Shown piece after piece: positions 11,346 to 21,800 of a stretch of 64,000 bases of DNA. Origin of the DNA: Acanthornis magna (taxonomy: Eukaryota > Chordata > Aves > Passeriformes > Acanthizidae); assembly GCA_036785705.1 (NCBI GenBank), contig JAWUZG010001168.1, forward strand, positions 1-64,000, written 5' to 3'. Under the pieces are notes generated by a model. The model ran no database searches and was not told the DNA's origin. It saw only the letters and a list, made by a program, of their open reading frames with translations. Within the stretch, counting starts at the first letter, position 1. Every line of letters begins with the position of its first letter. Position numbers and translations under genes: made by a program.

Positions 11346-12980
11346 CACGGCAGCTCTGGTTCCCCTGGGCAGCCCTCAGCTCGCTCCCAAACACACCCAC
11401 TATCCGCTCTTTGGGCATGTGGTGGTTTCCCCAATATGTAGAACTGGTGAGAAACCTCATCAAGGCATGTGATTGGGAAAAATCGAAATCTCACCCTCTG
11501 CCACCGTGGCTCCTTGGACCTTGTGTCCGCAAAAGCAGACAGAAAGCATTGCTGCTGCTCCCCCTTTGGCATCAACCCACTGAGAGAGAGCTGGGAGTTT
11601 TCCAGCTCTTGTGTCTCCATTGGGCCATATTCCTGAAGAAGCAGCACCTCCCCCGATGAATAGGGTGAGTTCCGCGGATGTTTGTCAGCTCTACTTCCTG
11701 CCTAGAAATCTTGAAACTGCTTCTAAATGCTGCTCCCCTCAGCTCTTGGACACCTACTCACACAGAGCTGGGAAAAAAATCCCCTGGCCACCGCCTCCTA
11801 AGGTGAGTTGTGCTGAACTTCAAGGTACAGGGCAAATCTCGATGCATCCCTAGAGTTTTAATAGATCTCTCCATGGGTGTGTGCACATATGGGATTTGTG
11901 TAGAAAGGAAGGAGCGTGTAAGCAACGTGACTGACGCTTTCCCTCTCCTTGTTTGTTCCATATGCGTGGATCCAAAGGCACTCTAGAAAGCCTTGTCTAG
12001 GCAGAGCCTTCTCTCCGTGTAGGACAGAGCACGGCAGCTGGGCGCGGTTGCTGGCAGCGAGGCCCGGACAGCAGGCAACATCAGCTCCACAGCTGCCAGG
12101 CCCTGCTAAGGCTTCCTGCCAGCTCCTGGGGAACAGGAAAGCCCTTCAGCCTTGGCACTGCCCACAGGGGCACTGCTGGCCTGGCAGCACAGCTTGTTGT
12201 GCCCAGCAGTTGCAGGAGATGAGAACACAAGCCTTGCCCAGACTGACTGGAAGCCACAGCTCTGGGGGCTGCCCATGAAGCTCAGCTCTGGGACCATGCT
12301 CTGTCCCAAGCTCCATGGGATGCAGTGGGAGCCCGGCTGGGCTCTGCCCTGGGGCCATCCTCCAGCCACAGCTGGAAACAGGGAGCATTTAGTTGCCACC
12401 AAGAGCCAAGCCATGGCTGGAGGGCAGCTGCTGCAGCCCGGCCTGCACTGTTGCGTGCTGGGCTCTGCAGGCTGCTGCTCCCCGGGGGCACAGGGCACTG
12501 CACTGCTGTGCCACAGGAGACAGGCAGGCTTCAGCTTCAGCCTAACCGAGCTGGGTGGGCGGGCTGGGAAGAGCGCGGAGGGTCAAGGGGATGTACAGAG
12601 CCCATCCTGGTGCAAGGACGAGGAAAAAGAGGCTGGGAACCCAGCAGCGAGGCCAGCTGAGGGCTGGAGAGCAGCTCTGGATGACACTAAAGTCTCACCT
12701 GAGCCCTGAAACATTGCTGTTCTTCAGCCAAGGACAGCAGGAGTCCCCAAACCTGGGGCTTGCTCTTCCTGGCAGTGAGGGGCAATCAAGGAAGGCTACG
12801 GTGTGATGGAGACTGTCATGAGCTGGAAACTCACTGGGGGAAAACAGGGAGCAGTTGTGAAGTGAAAGGCCGGTGGGGGAGAGAACTGCTCTGAGAAATG
12901 CTGAGAAACAACCGGAGGCAGCTGAAAAATGGCACTTGGGGTCATGACAGATTGATACCATTTCAGAAGGTATTGAACAA
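11346..12980. other. Spacer sequence without a supported gene
   Basis: This stretch has several splice-like motifs and open frames of 60-180 codons on both strands, none with recognisable domains. The part at 11400-11700 is less GC-rich and could be an eroded LTR. I support no gene here. Confidence 0.45.
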
Positions 12981-12981
12981 G

Positions 12982-12987
12982 TTTATT
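12982..12987 (-). terminator. AATAAA on the minus strand, 3' of the decayed Pim-like copy
   Basis: The plus-strand tttatt reads AATAAA on the minus strand, about 55 bases beyond the last open frame of the Pim-like fragment. It would be the polyadenylation signal of that copy if it is or was transcribed. Confidence 0.45.
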
Positions 12988-13039
12988 TTTTGGGGGGTGT
13001 CGTGTTCCCTCTTGGAGGTGGACGCTCTGCACACTTGAG

Positions 13040-14340
13040 CTACATTGCCAAAATGAGCGAGCAAGTCTCTGCTGCGGTGTGCACCGTTTCTTCTTCTGCT
13101 TCTTCCGGCGCGGTGCCCAGGCGCAGCAGAGCCCTGGCGGAGCCCAGAGCAGCATCAGCATCCACGCTGGAGCTCGGCTGGAAGGAGAGGAAGCAGAGAG
13201 CACCCGTCAGCTGAAGGCTCCTGTGGCCCTTGTGCCAAGGGCCCGCAGTGGCCAGGCCATGCTGGCCGCGCTCAGCGCGGTGCCCAAAGCTCCCCGGCAC
13301 CGCTGCCTTTGGGAGGAGAGCGGCAGGGCAGGACACGTGCCAGCGCCCGCAGCCAGCCACGGCAGATGCACCTCCTCGGCAGCTGCCCAGAGCGGGATGC
13401 TGCCGTGCTCGCTGCCATCTCCCAAACGCCCTTGGCCCAGGCAGGCCAAGAAGATGGGCACCCACCTCACGCCATCCACCTCCAGCCGAAAAGCTGGTCC
13501 CGAACGACGTCCTCTGCCTTCTCCAAGGGCACGTCCCATCCACGCCGTAGCTGCTCCCAAGCACTTCACGATCCTGACCGGACACCACCTAGAATGCTTC
13601 CTTTAAAACAAACAAACAAACAAAGAAATGAAAATAGATTACAGACACTGAAAAGGGAATAGAACAAAGGTAAAATCTTATCTCTCTCAGGGGCTTGAGG
13701 AAGGCCCAACCCCGACATGCTAGGGACAAACCCACCCATGGGGAAGGGAAACCCATGTTTTCTCCCTTCCTTCCCCCCTGCACTGCCTCCCAAAAAGAAT
13801 GGGAACCCAACGCCGGCAAGGGGAGGAGAGTAGCCTGAGCCCTTCCGTGCCTGCAAACCAAAGCAGCCCAAAGGGCGCAGGTTCGGGAGGCCCAGCTCTG
13901 CTCCCCCCATGGGGCTTTGTTTGTGGCGGGCTGGCTGCCCCAGCCCCAGCCCAGGGCACGGTGGGTGCTGGGGGCTGTTGCTAGGGCCAGGGGCCAACTC
14001 CCATTTGGGAACCAGCCCAGCCCATGGCCCCAGTGCTGCCAAAAAGCAGCTTGGCAGCTGACTGAAGAATGAGCTGCACCTGCCCCAGCAAAGGGGGGAG
14101 CCTTCGGTGCCCGGCCAGGCTGTGCAGTGCCCAGAGGTGGGAGCATCCTCCTGGCTGTGGACTCATCTGCAGATTCCCTGGGGAGCCTGGCTCTGAAGCA
14201 GGAGCCCAATCGAAGTCCATTGTCTTCAGCTTACCAGGGGCCAGGTCGAGGAAGAGCTTGTCATCCTTGGTGTCGTCCTCGATGTCTCCAACGGCAGCCC
14301 CACCTGGTGCAGCTTCTCCAGGGGCTCCTTCCTCCCTGGG
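13040..14340 (-). pseudogene. Decayed Pim-family kinase copy (3' half)
   Basis: This lies on the same strand as, and immediately downstream of, the intact Pim-like gene, and aligns with that gene's 3' half. The sequence at 13190-13470 matches its last intron (14735-14980), and 13690-14000 matches its preceding intron (15340-15620). Remnants of kinase motifs persist. Near 14230-14330 a frame reads GDIEDDTKDDKLFLDLAPG and continues KLKTMDFD, where HRDIKxxN and DFG are expected, so the catalytic Asp context, Lys and Gly are altered. Near 13476-13560 a frame reads VPLEKAEDVVRDQLF, resembling the Pim exon-5 end. The terminal frame (13040-13177) no longer resembles the Pim C-terminus. I infer a tandem duplicate that lost kinase function. 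A strongly diverged but still expressed paralogue is the alternative. Confidence 0.55.
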
Positions 14341-14620
14341 GGTGTGAGAGACCAGGCTGTCAGTGCTCTGCCCAGGGCCCCAGCTGAAGCCCGTGAAGCA
14401 GGGCAAGCAAAAGCAGCTTGCATGGTGGCCAGCAGTGCCAGGAAGAGCAGCTCAGCTCCAGCACGAGAGCTGCGTGTCCCCATCTCATGGCCCCTGCTCA
14501 GTGATACAGGCATGACAAAAAAGGCTGCGTTTCTTGGATTTTTATTGCCAAGGGATTTGTGTGCAGCTGCCACTTACCAGGCTCATGGATCCAACATGCC
14601 ATGTGGCTCTCTCCCTTCTC

Positions 14621-17079
14621 CTACGGCTGATGAATATCCTGCATCCAAGGATCACAGAACAGGTCTTCCAAGGAAGGCCTGTCCAAGGAGTGCAAGGATA
14701 AACACCACCGGATGAGCTCTCGGCACTCTGGGGAGAGAAAGCAGAAAGCGCCGGTCAGTTGGAGAAGGCCCCTGTCCACTTTGCCCCACTATTGCTGAGC
14801 GTGCCCAGCCTATGCTGGATATGCTCACAGCTGTGCCTAAACTTCCCCACGGATTCTCTGTTTTGGAGGAGAGAGGGAGAGCAGGACACCTCCTCAGCAG
14901 CTGCCAGAGCGGGATGCTCGTGAGCCCTCTGCTGTCTCCCAGCACTGCTATTCCCCCCCGTGCCACAGAGATGAGGATGCACCTTGAGAGAGCCGTTGTG
15001 GCAGCGAGAGCTGGCCCCAGCTGATGTTACGGCCCTTGCTGAAAGGGTGCTTCCCGCAGACCATCTGGTGCAGCAAGATGCCCAAGGACCAGACCGTAGC
15101 TGGCTCGCCGTGGTACCACCCAAAGTGGTTCCATTCCGGGGGGCTGTAGGCTGGTGTTCCTACGGAATACACACGCACTTCATCAGGGCAACGCTGCCTG
15201 CTGCCAGAGCCTCGCCCCAGCATCCCTGGGCACGCGGGCACGCCGTGTGACCCGCTGCCTTCTGGCCAGCCCCTGGGACTCGTGTACAAACTTTGGCTTG
15301 TACAAGGAGCCACTGGGCTTGGAAGAGGGCAGTGGAAGCCCTGGGAAGGCCCAGCCATGGCATGCCAAGGAAAAAGCCACTCAGTGGTGGGAAAAACCTG
15401 CCTTCATCCTCCCTGCCTGCACTGCCCCAAAAAACATCAACAAGCCCAAGCAAATGAGGGGAGCAGAGCAGCCCAAGCCTTTCCTCGCCTGCACACCAAA
15501 CCGGCTGGCGCACAGGTTCTGGCCCCCGTCTCTGCTACCCTCATGGGTGTTTTTTTCAGGCTGTCTGCCTCAGTCCCAGCCCCGGTCCTGGGCGGTGTGG
15601 GTGGTGAAGGCTCTCAGCAGGGCTGGAAGCGGCTCCCCCCTTGCCCCTCACCTCCACTCAAGAGCTACGTGGCTAAAGAGTCAAGCCCATGACTGGCAGC
15701 AAAAGGGACAATCCCTGGTGCCACACCCAAGTGTGGCCCTCCGATGTTTGGCCCCGAGGTGCTGGGAGTGGACTCCTGGCTGAGCTCACCTGCAAAGTGG
15801 GTGTACGCTTCGTCCTGGAGGTAGATGCCACAGCCAAAATCGATCAGCTTGGCCTCTCCGGTGCACAGGTCGATGACGATGTTCTCCGGTTTAATGTCCC
15901 TGTGCAGGACCCCGCGGCTGCTGCAGTGCCGCACAGCCTCCAGGACCTGGTGGAACAGCTCCCGCGCCACCTCCTCTGACAGGAAGCCCCGCGCCCGAAT
16001 GAAGCGGGAGAGGTCCTGACACCGCTCCGGGCGCTCCATCACCATCCAGAAGCTGTTGGGGAGCTCAACCCACTCCAGCAGCTGGATGATGCCACGGAAC
16101 CCTGTGGACACCCTGTGCAGCAGCACGATCTCCAGGGGTGCGCTGGTGCCGTCGGGCTGCGGGAGGAGCACCATGCCGTCAGTGGGGCTGAGGCCGAGCC
16201 AGGGCTCTGCAAACCCTCAGCCAGCCCGGGATGCTCTGCATCCTCCGCTGAGCCCACGCCCGCTCGTCCTCCCTCCCTCCCTCAAGGCGTCCTGGCGCCT
16301 TCCAGCCTGCCGGGCCCCGGCTTACCCCCACGGGCCCGGCACGCCCCGCTTTCTCCCGCTGGCCCCGCTCACTCACCAGCTCGCCCCAATGACGGATCCG
16401 GCTCCGGGACACGCTTTTGATGGCCACCTGCAAGCCAATGCGAGCAGCGGCCTCAGCTCACCGCCCGCCCTGCCGTGCCCCACCTAACCTTTCTCCTCCT
16501 CCTCCTCCTCCGCCCGCCGCCCGCCCCGCCACTCACCGGGGCGCCGTCCGCCAGCCGCGTCCCGGAGTAGACACTGCCGAAGCCGCCGCGCCCCAGCAGC
16601 GAGCCCAGCTGGTAGCGCTCCTGCAGGGCCTCCTGCGCCGTCCCTGCGGGCGACACGCGGCTCTCAGCCTTCGGCCCGGGGCCACACACGGCCCCCGACC
16701 GCCTGCCAACCGCCCCGGGCCGAGCATCCCCCTCCGAACCGGGCACCGGCGGCTCGGGACCGGCGGCCGCGCTGCCGAGCGCCGGAGCTCGGGCCGGGGA
16801 AGCCGCAGCCGAGGCGGAGGGAGCGGCCGCGCCATGTGTGTCCTCCTCGGGCCCCGGGATGAGCCGGGGCCGGGGCCGGGGCCGGGGCCGGGGCCGGGGC
16901 CGGGGCCGGGGCAGGCGCAGCCAGAAACGGGCGATGCTGCGCCAGCCCCAGCCACTGATGCCCGCCCAGCAGCGCCACAGCCAGGCCAGCGACAGCCGCG
17001 CCGAGGCCACAGCGCGGCGCGCCGCCCGGGGGCGGGGACGGGACAGCCCCGCCCGGGGCCGGGGGCGGGCCGGGCGCAT
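14621..17079 (-). CDS. Pim-1-like serine/threonine kinase, apparently intact, 5 coding exons
   Basis: Coding exons (minus strand): 16537-17079, 16377-16427, 15790-16156, 14983-15159 and 14621-14727. All have GT/AG borders and matching phases, giving 414 codons with no internal stop. Kinase motifs in order are the glycine loop LGRGGFGS (residues 162-169), VAIK with the ATP-anchoring Lys at about 185, HRDIKPEN with catalytic Asp at about 285, DFG at 304-306, and the Pim-typical [18 protein letters not shown]. The C-terminus ends at the family's usual DPWMQDIH motif. Pim kinases are constitutively active Ser/Thr kinases that promote survival and growth. The start at 17079 is the Met opening the frame that runs unbroken into the kinase. 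A splice acceptor at 16643/16644 would allow a different first exon. The N-terminal ~150 residues are Arg/Pro/Ala-rich and include a Pro-Arg repeat. The 5' region is GC-rich (CpG-island-like). Confidence 0.85.
16865..16911. repeat. (GGGGCC)7 hexanucleotide array inside the Pim-like first exon
   Basis: Seven perfect GGGGCC units plus a partial unit on the plus strand. The Pim gene reads the opposite strand (GGCCCC), and in the frame that continues into the kinase domain the array encodes alternating Pro and Arg. The other minus-strand frames would give Gly-Pro or Ala-Pro. Confidence 0.93.
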
Positions 17080-17440
17080 GGCCCCGCCCGGCAGGGGAGA
17101 GGGAGCCCGGGAAAGGGAGGGGTGAGAGCAAGCGAGGGAAGGCGGGGAGGGTGCGGGACACCGGGGGAGGGAGAGGAGGAAAAAGAGCAGGGGTCGCCGC
17201 GGGTCCGTAGACCGGCAATATTCTGCCGCCGCTGCTGCTGCTGTCGCTGCTGCCGCTGCCGCTGCCGCTGCTGCCGCCGCCGCTGCCGCTGCCGAACGGC
17301 CGGAACCGTTTGTCCGCGTGTCCGTCCGTCCGTTCCCGGTTTGTCCGTTCCCCGCTGGCCCCCGCGCGCCCCGGGCCAGCACCGACCGCTGCGCTCCGCG
17401 GCGTGAGCGGAGTCCCGGAGCATGTCTTGCTCCCGCAGCC
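17080..17440 (-). promoter_or_regulatory. GC-rich promoter / 5' UTR region of the Pim-like gene
   Basis: CpG-dense sequence directly upstream of the Pim start codon, with CTG/CCG-rich triplet runs at 17228-17295. No TATA box is evident. A CpG-island promoter is inferred from composition and position only. Confidence 0.5.
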
Positions 17441-18066
17441 ACGCCAAAGCCACCGCCACTTTTAGCTTCTTCTTCTCCTTCACTAGATTTGGGGTGGGCA
17501 GCGGCGCCGAGCCCGGTGCCGTGCCCTCGTCACCAGGGCTCTTGCTGTTTTCTTCTCCGGCTCCAGGTGAAAATCGGAGACTGCCCATAGCATGAAAAGA
17601 AAAGAATTCAACCTGCGCTATGCCTGCCGCACGTTGGGTGCCAGTCCAATAGAGCAGCTCAGCTCTCAGCTGTCTGCCTCCTCCCTGCCAATGCAGCACT
17701 TTCACCCTGCAGCAAAGGCCCTGACAGCAAAGAAGCTGCTGGCTGCTTTCTTTCTCCTGCTGAGCATGATGCCATAGGGGCTGGAATTTCCCTTGGCTCG
17801 CCTGTCCTGCCTGTGTCCCCTGCCAATTCCTGGTGTCCCCTTCGCTGCTGAGCAGCAGGAAAGGCCCTGGCTCTGTGTGAGCACATCCCTGTGTTCCCAA
17901 CACTGCTTCCACTACACTGTGTTCCCACACCACTTCCAGCACAGATCCCAAACACAGCCCCACAGCAGCCTTGGGGAGAAAAGTGGAATCTGCCCCAGGC
18001 AGAGCCAGCACAGGGAGGTCTGGCTTCAAGGGAAATCTCTTCTCACCGTGTCCCTGCAGAGCACTC
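17441..18066. other. Region between the Pim-like promoter and the right inverted-repeat arm
   Basis: Moderately GC-rich. A minus-strand frame at about 17405-17490 (KEKKKLKVAVALAWLREQD) could be a 5' exon or transcribed leader of the Pim gene, but the splice evidence is weak. Nothing else is supported. Confidence 0.4.
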
Positions 18067-20536
18067 AGCTGTGCGGGCTGGCAGTGAGCTGAGACTGGGA
18101 GCACCTCTGGGATCAATGGCTCCTTCTGCCCGGCCTCGTAGTGCAGAGGGACTGCAGAGCCCAGACCCTTGCAGCTTTCTGTGTTCTTTTGGGTCGTTTT
18201 AAAGACTCCATACACCTATGTGTTGACACAGCCAATTGGAAGCCTGACAGGAGTGTGGGCCAGGAGAATGGCTTCACATTTCTGAATGTTTCTGCTTCCC
18301 TTCTGTTTTCTGTTTTCTCAGCCCAGCCTGTCCCTGCCTTGCTGCCCAATATCCACACCATGTGGAAGCACCATGCCAATCACTCATCTCCCCATACCAC
18401 CCAGAAGTACCTTCAATTCAGCCCAAACAATTTAAACACATGAAAACCAGAGCCGGTTTGACTCTTCTAGTGCTGGGTTGAAAAAAAAAAAGAAGAAGGC
18501 CTGTGAGAGGGGAAATATTTAAGTTTGGAACAACTGAGGACTGCAATATGTGGCAGAATTAAACCTGCACAGAAAAGATCACTAAAATCACTTTGGAGCC
18601 ATAAATATATTCTTTCCTGGGAATTTTAAGGCCTATAACATTTAGCTAAAGCAAGGGGACAGAGCATTTGCTAGGAGAGAAAAAAAGAAAAGAAAATAAA
18701 TGGATATTTTCTTCTTAGTGTATCTACTGTATCTTAATAGACATAGAACCATCAGTACTTGAAATCAAACTGACCACAGCAAGTTTGTATTTTAGAAGGA
18801 AAAACACAGTTAAGAGGGAACAACAGGATTTGCTTCTCTGAGCATTAAACAGATTAGAGAGTAACAATTTTTTTTTCCTCCAGCATTCAATCCTCACAGA
18901 CCACATCTCTGCTATCATTGACTGCAGGGTGAGTTTTATTTGGAAATAGTTAGAAAGCTCCAGGAGTACTCGGCAGCTTCTGCCAGGAGCTCTCCTGCAG
19001 AGACTTTTCGGGCACACTTGAGGAGAGATCCTTCTCCTCTGTATGCCCATGCAGCCCATGGCATTGCTGGTGATTTGCAGGGGTTCTAAAGAGGAAAAAT
19101 CCTGTTCCAAGGCACCCCTGAACACAGGCTTCCCAACACAAGCCCTGGGGAAGGAAGGCAGCGTGTTAAGAAAGGACAGTTCTCCAGTCCCAGTGCCTTC
19201 ACCTCTCTGCCTATGCCTGAGTCAGCCTAGGTGGAAATCAGCAGCTGGTGACTCAAGGTCCACAACAGATGCATTTCAGGGAGTTTGAGCTTGGACCAGC
19301 CTTGCTCCGGCCTTGGAGAGCAAATAGCTGCAACGAGCTGGAGTATTTCAGTGTCTCCTTGGCTTTAGTTGAATTCCAAAAGTTTCCTTTCCAAAGTGGT
19401 TGTCAGTAAAACACTGAAAACCCTTTCAAGTGTTCCTTTTCCTTGTGGTAGCTTTTGTTTAAGAATACCAGAATTGGTTCATCTCATAGAAGGTATGAAC
19501 TGCTGAAATGCTGTGAATTGCTGGGAAGTCATGACTGAAGCTGGGCTTAGGCGTGATTGTGGTCAGGATCCCCTTGGGGTCAGCTCTGAAGGGATATGAA
19601 CTGATCCTGTAATTTTGATTGAACAGCAGCACTGGCTAAAGGAGTCAGTCTTTCAATGCCTATGAATATTTCCCCTCCCTGCCTGCTGCTTTTCTGGGCA
19701 GAGGTGTCCTTAGAGGTGCTTGAGGCAAAGCGCCCTGGGCAAATTCCTGTGTCCATTGCTGCCTCCCTGCAGGACCCTGGCAGAAGGTGCTTGTTTCTGA
19801 TCCCAAGTGCTTTTCACAGGCCAGGCTCCCTGGGCTTGCATTAGAAGGCGAACTAGGGAGCGTCCCAGCCGCATTGGGATCAATTCCCTGCCATGTGGTC
19901 ACCCCAAAGTGGTGGCGCTTAGTCACGGAGGTGTTCATTAAATGGATTTCTAAGTTCTAATGCAGTGTCTTGCTGCCACAGGGAGCCTGAAATGCCAGGA
20001 GCTCGGGCTGTGCCCGCCCGCTGCCAGCCCAGCCCCATGGCGCTGTGCCACATGCCGGGCAGACAGAGTGCACTGAGGAAAAGTCCTTTATTCGCAGTTC
20101 AAACAGGTGTGGACGTGAAGAAACAAAGCCAAATGAAAGCAAGGCCTCCCTGCGCCTGCCCTCTCCTCAGGCTCCTCCGTTCCTCCTGCCCTGAGGGCCG
20201 CGGGGGCGAGACAGCGTCCTGAGGGCAGCGCCGGGATCGGGATCGTCCTGAGGGCAGCGCCGGGATCGGGATCGTCCTGAGGGCAGGGCTGGGATCGGGA
20301 TCGTCCTGAGGGCAGGGCCGGGATCGTGATCGCCCGAGCAGGGCTGGGATCGTGATCGTCCGAGCAGGGCTGGGATCGTGATCGCCCGAGCAGGGCAGGG
20401 ATCGTGATCGTCCGAGCAGGGCTGGGATCGTGATCGTCCGAGCCCGTCCGGGATCACCCGGGCAGCGCCTGGATCTGCTGGGAAGCTCCTGTATTATCAG
20501 AAGGAGCACCCATGGCTGCCGACGCAGCCGCAGCAG
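18067..20536 (-). repeat. Right arm of the 2.4 kb inverted repeat
   Basis: Reverse complement of 6097-8473. The arm ends at 20536, the base before the first base of the endogenous retrovirus LTR (20537). It is about 93 bp longer than the left arm, mainly through extra minisatellite units at 20215-20460. Confidence 0.93.
20215..20460 (+). repeat. GC-rich minisatellite, right-arm copy (long allele)
   Basis: Units of about 29 bp (core cctgagggcagcgccgggat) are followed by ~26 bp units (cgagcagggctgggatcgtg). There are more copies than in the left arm. Confidence 0.88.
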
Positions 20537-21560
20537 TGTCATAAAAAAAAGACAATTTCACACTCGTGGGTTAGAGCAAAAGGTGTTTATTGCTGAACCC
20601 ACGAGGTCCAGGATCTCCCGAGGGAGAAATGAAAGGAAAAAGAAAGAAAAAAGCACAAAAAAAAAGGAAGGTCCCAGGACAGCAATAAGACTCTCCTGGC
20701 CACCGGTTGGTGGCCAAGGACAAGGAGATCCCTCAGGCCGGGTGGCGAACTTAAGCTAATCTTAAGTTCAAAAAAAGATTTTAAGTATAGCCCATAAAAA
20801 TGGGCAAGAGGCCCAGCACCCGACCCAGCCTCTGACTCCCTGCTAGTCAGAGAGACAGAGACACCAGGCACCCTGCACAGACCAGAGTCTGCAGCTGTTG
20901 GTGGTAAAGGCACCTGGAAAAAAGAGAGAGACTGACTGTCTCAGCTCAAGAGAGCCAAATTTATAAAGTTTTTGATGGGCTGGTCCGAATTAGCCTCTCC
21001 GCCCTCTCGCTCGCTGGTGATTGGGAATACTAATTAATGAGGTGGCCTTCCCCACCAATAGATGGATCGTTGCCTAGGGGTAATTTGCAAAGGCGGGAAA
21101 GGGCCTCATTAGTATTCCACTTGAGGTGGGCGGAGAGGTGCAAACCTTCTATTTTTAGCTCGGGTGCTGCAGAGTGCCTTTAATATTGGGATGGGTGATG
21201 GGCTTACAGATTTACAATACAACATAAAAACTGAGTTTTACATAAATAAAATTACAAAGATAAAGGATTTTTTAAAAAAGTACATAACTTCTGAACTCAG
21301 GGTTACATGGGTTCAACTGCTTTTCCATCTAAAATACCTTCAATCCCTTTTATTTTGCTCCAAACAACTTTAATATCCCAATGCTTTTACCCAGAAACAT
21401 TACACTCTTAAAACATCTTTAAAACAGTCTCTTTTTTTAACTTTTCAATCTAGAACTTTATCAAAAATCCAAACTTTCAACTCCACTCAACAGGTACAAC
21501 AAAACAACAGCAACCATCAACTCCAACATGCGAAAAATCACTCCACTCTCATTTATAACA
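20537..21560 (-). repeat. 3' LTR of the provirus
   Basis: The LTR has terminal TG...CA ends. On the minus strand a TATA-like box (tttataaa) lies at about 20960-20968 and an AATAAA polyadenylation signal at 20586-20591. The LTR directly abuts the end of the inverted-repeat arm. Confidence 0.93.
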
Positions 21561-21575
21561 AACTCCCCCCTTTTT
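21561..21575 (-). other. Polypurine tract of the provirus
   Basis: Minus-strand AAAAAGGGGGGAGTT directly precedes the 3' LTR. It is the expected primer for plus-strand DNA synthesis. Confidence 0.85.
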
Positions 21576-21800
21576 CTTTTTTCTTAGGGAACCTTGATTT
21601 TTCGCATTACTCTCACAGTGTACCCACTTCACTCATGCGCAACACTGGAGGAACAAAATAGAGTCTTTTCGGCTACAGAAAAGTTGTCATTTCTTCTTGT
21701 ATTGCTGGTGGCTCTTGAAAACTTTTAAGAATTCGGTATGCATGTTTTTGTTTATTTTTAGTTTTTTCTACTGTGACCTCAAGGACCCGAGACGGTGGTG

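Noticed and set aside
16533..18215. 560-codon minus-strand ORF overlapping the Pim-like first exon
   Set aside because: Long open frames are expected in such GC-rich DNA, and this frame does not continue into the kinase domain.
20099..20542. Arg/Ser/Pro-rich ORF over the minisatellite, seen in all three copies
   Set aside because: It is produced by the tandem repeat itself, has no domain or splice evidence, and partly overlaps the LTR boundary.
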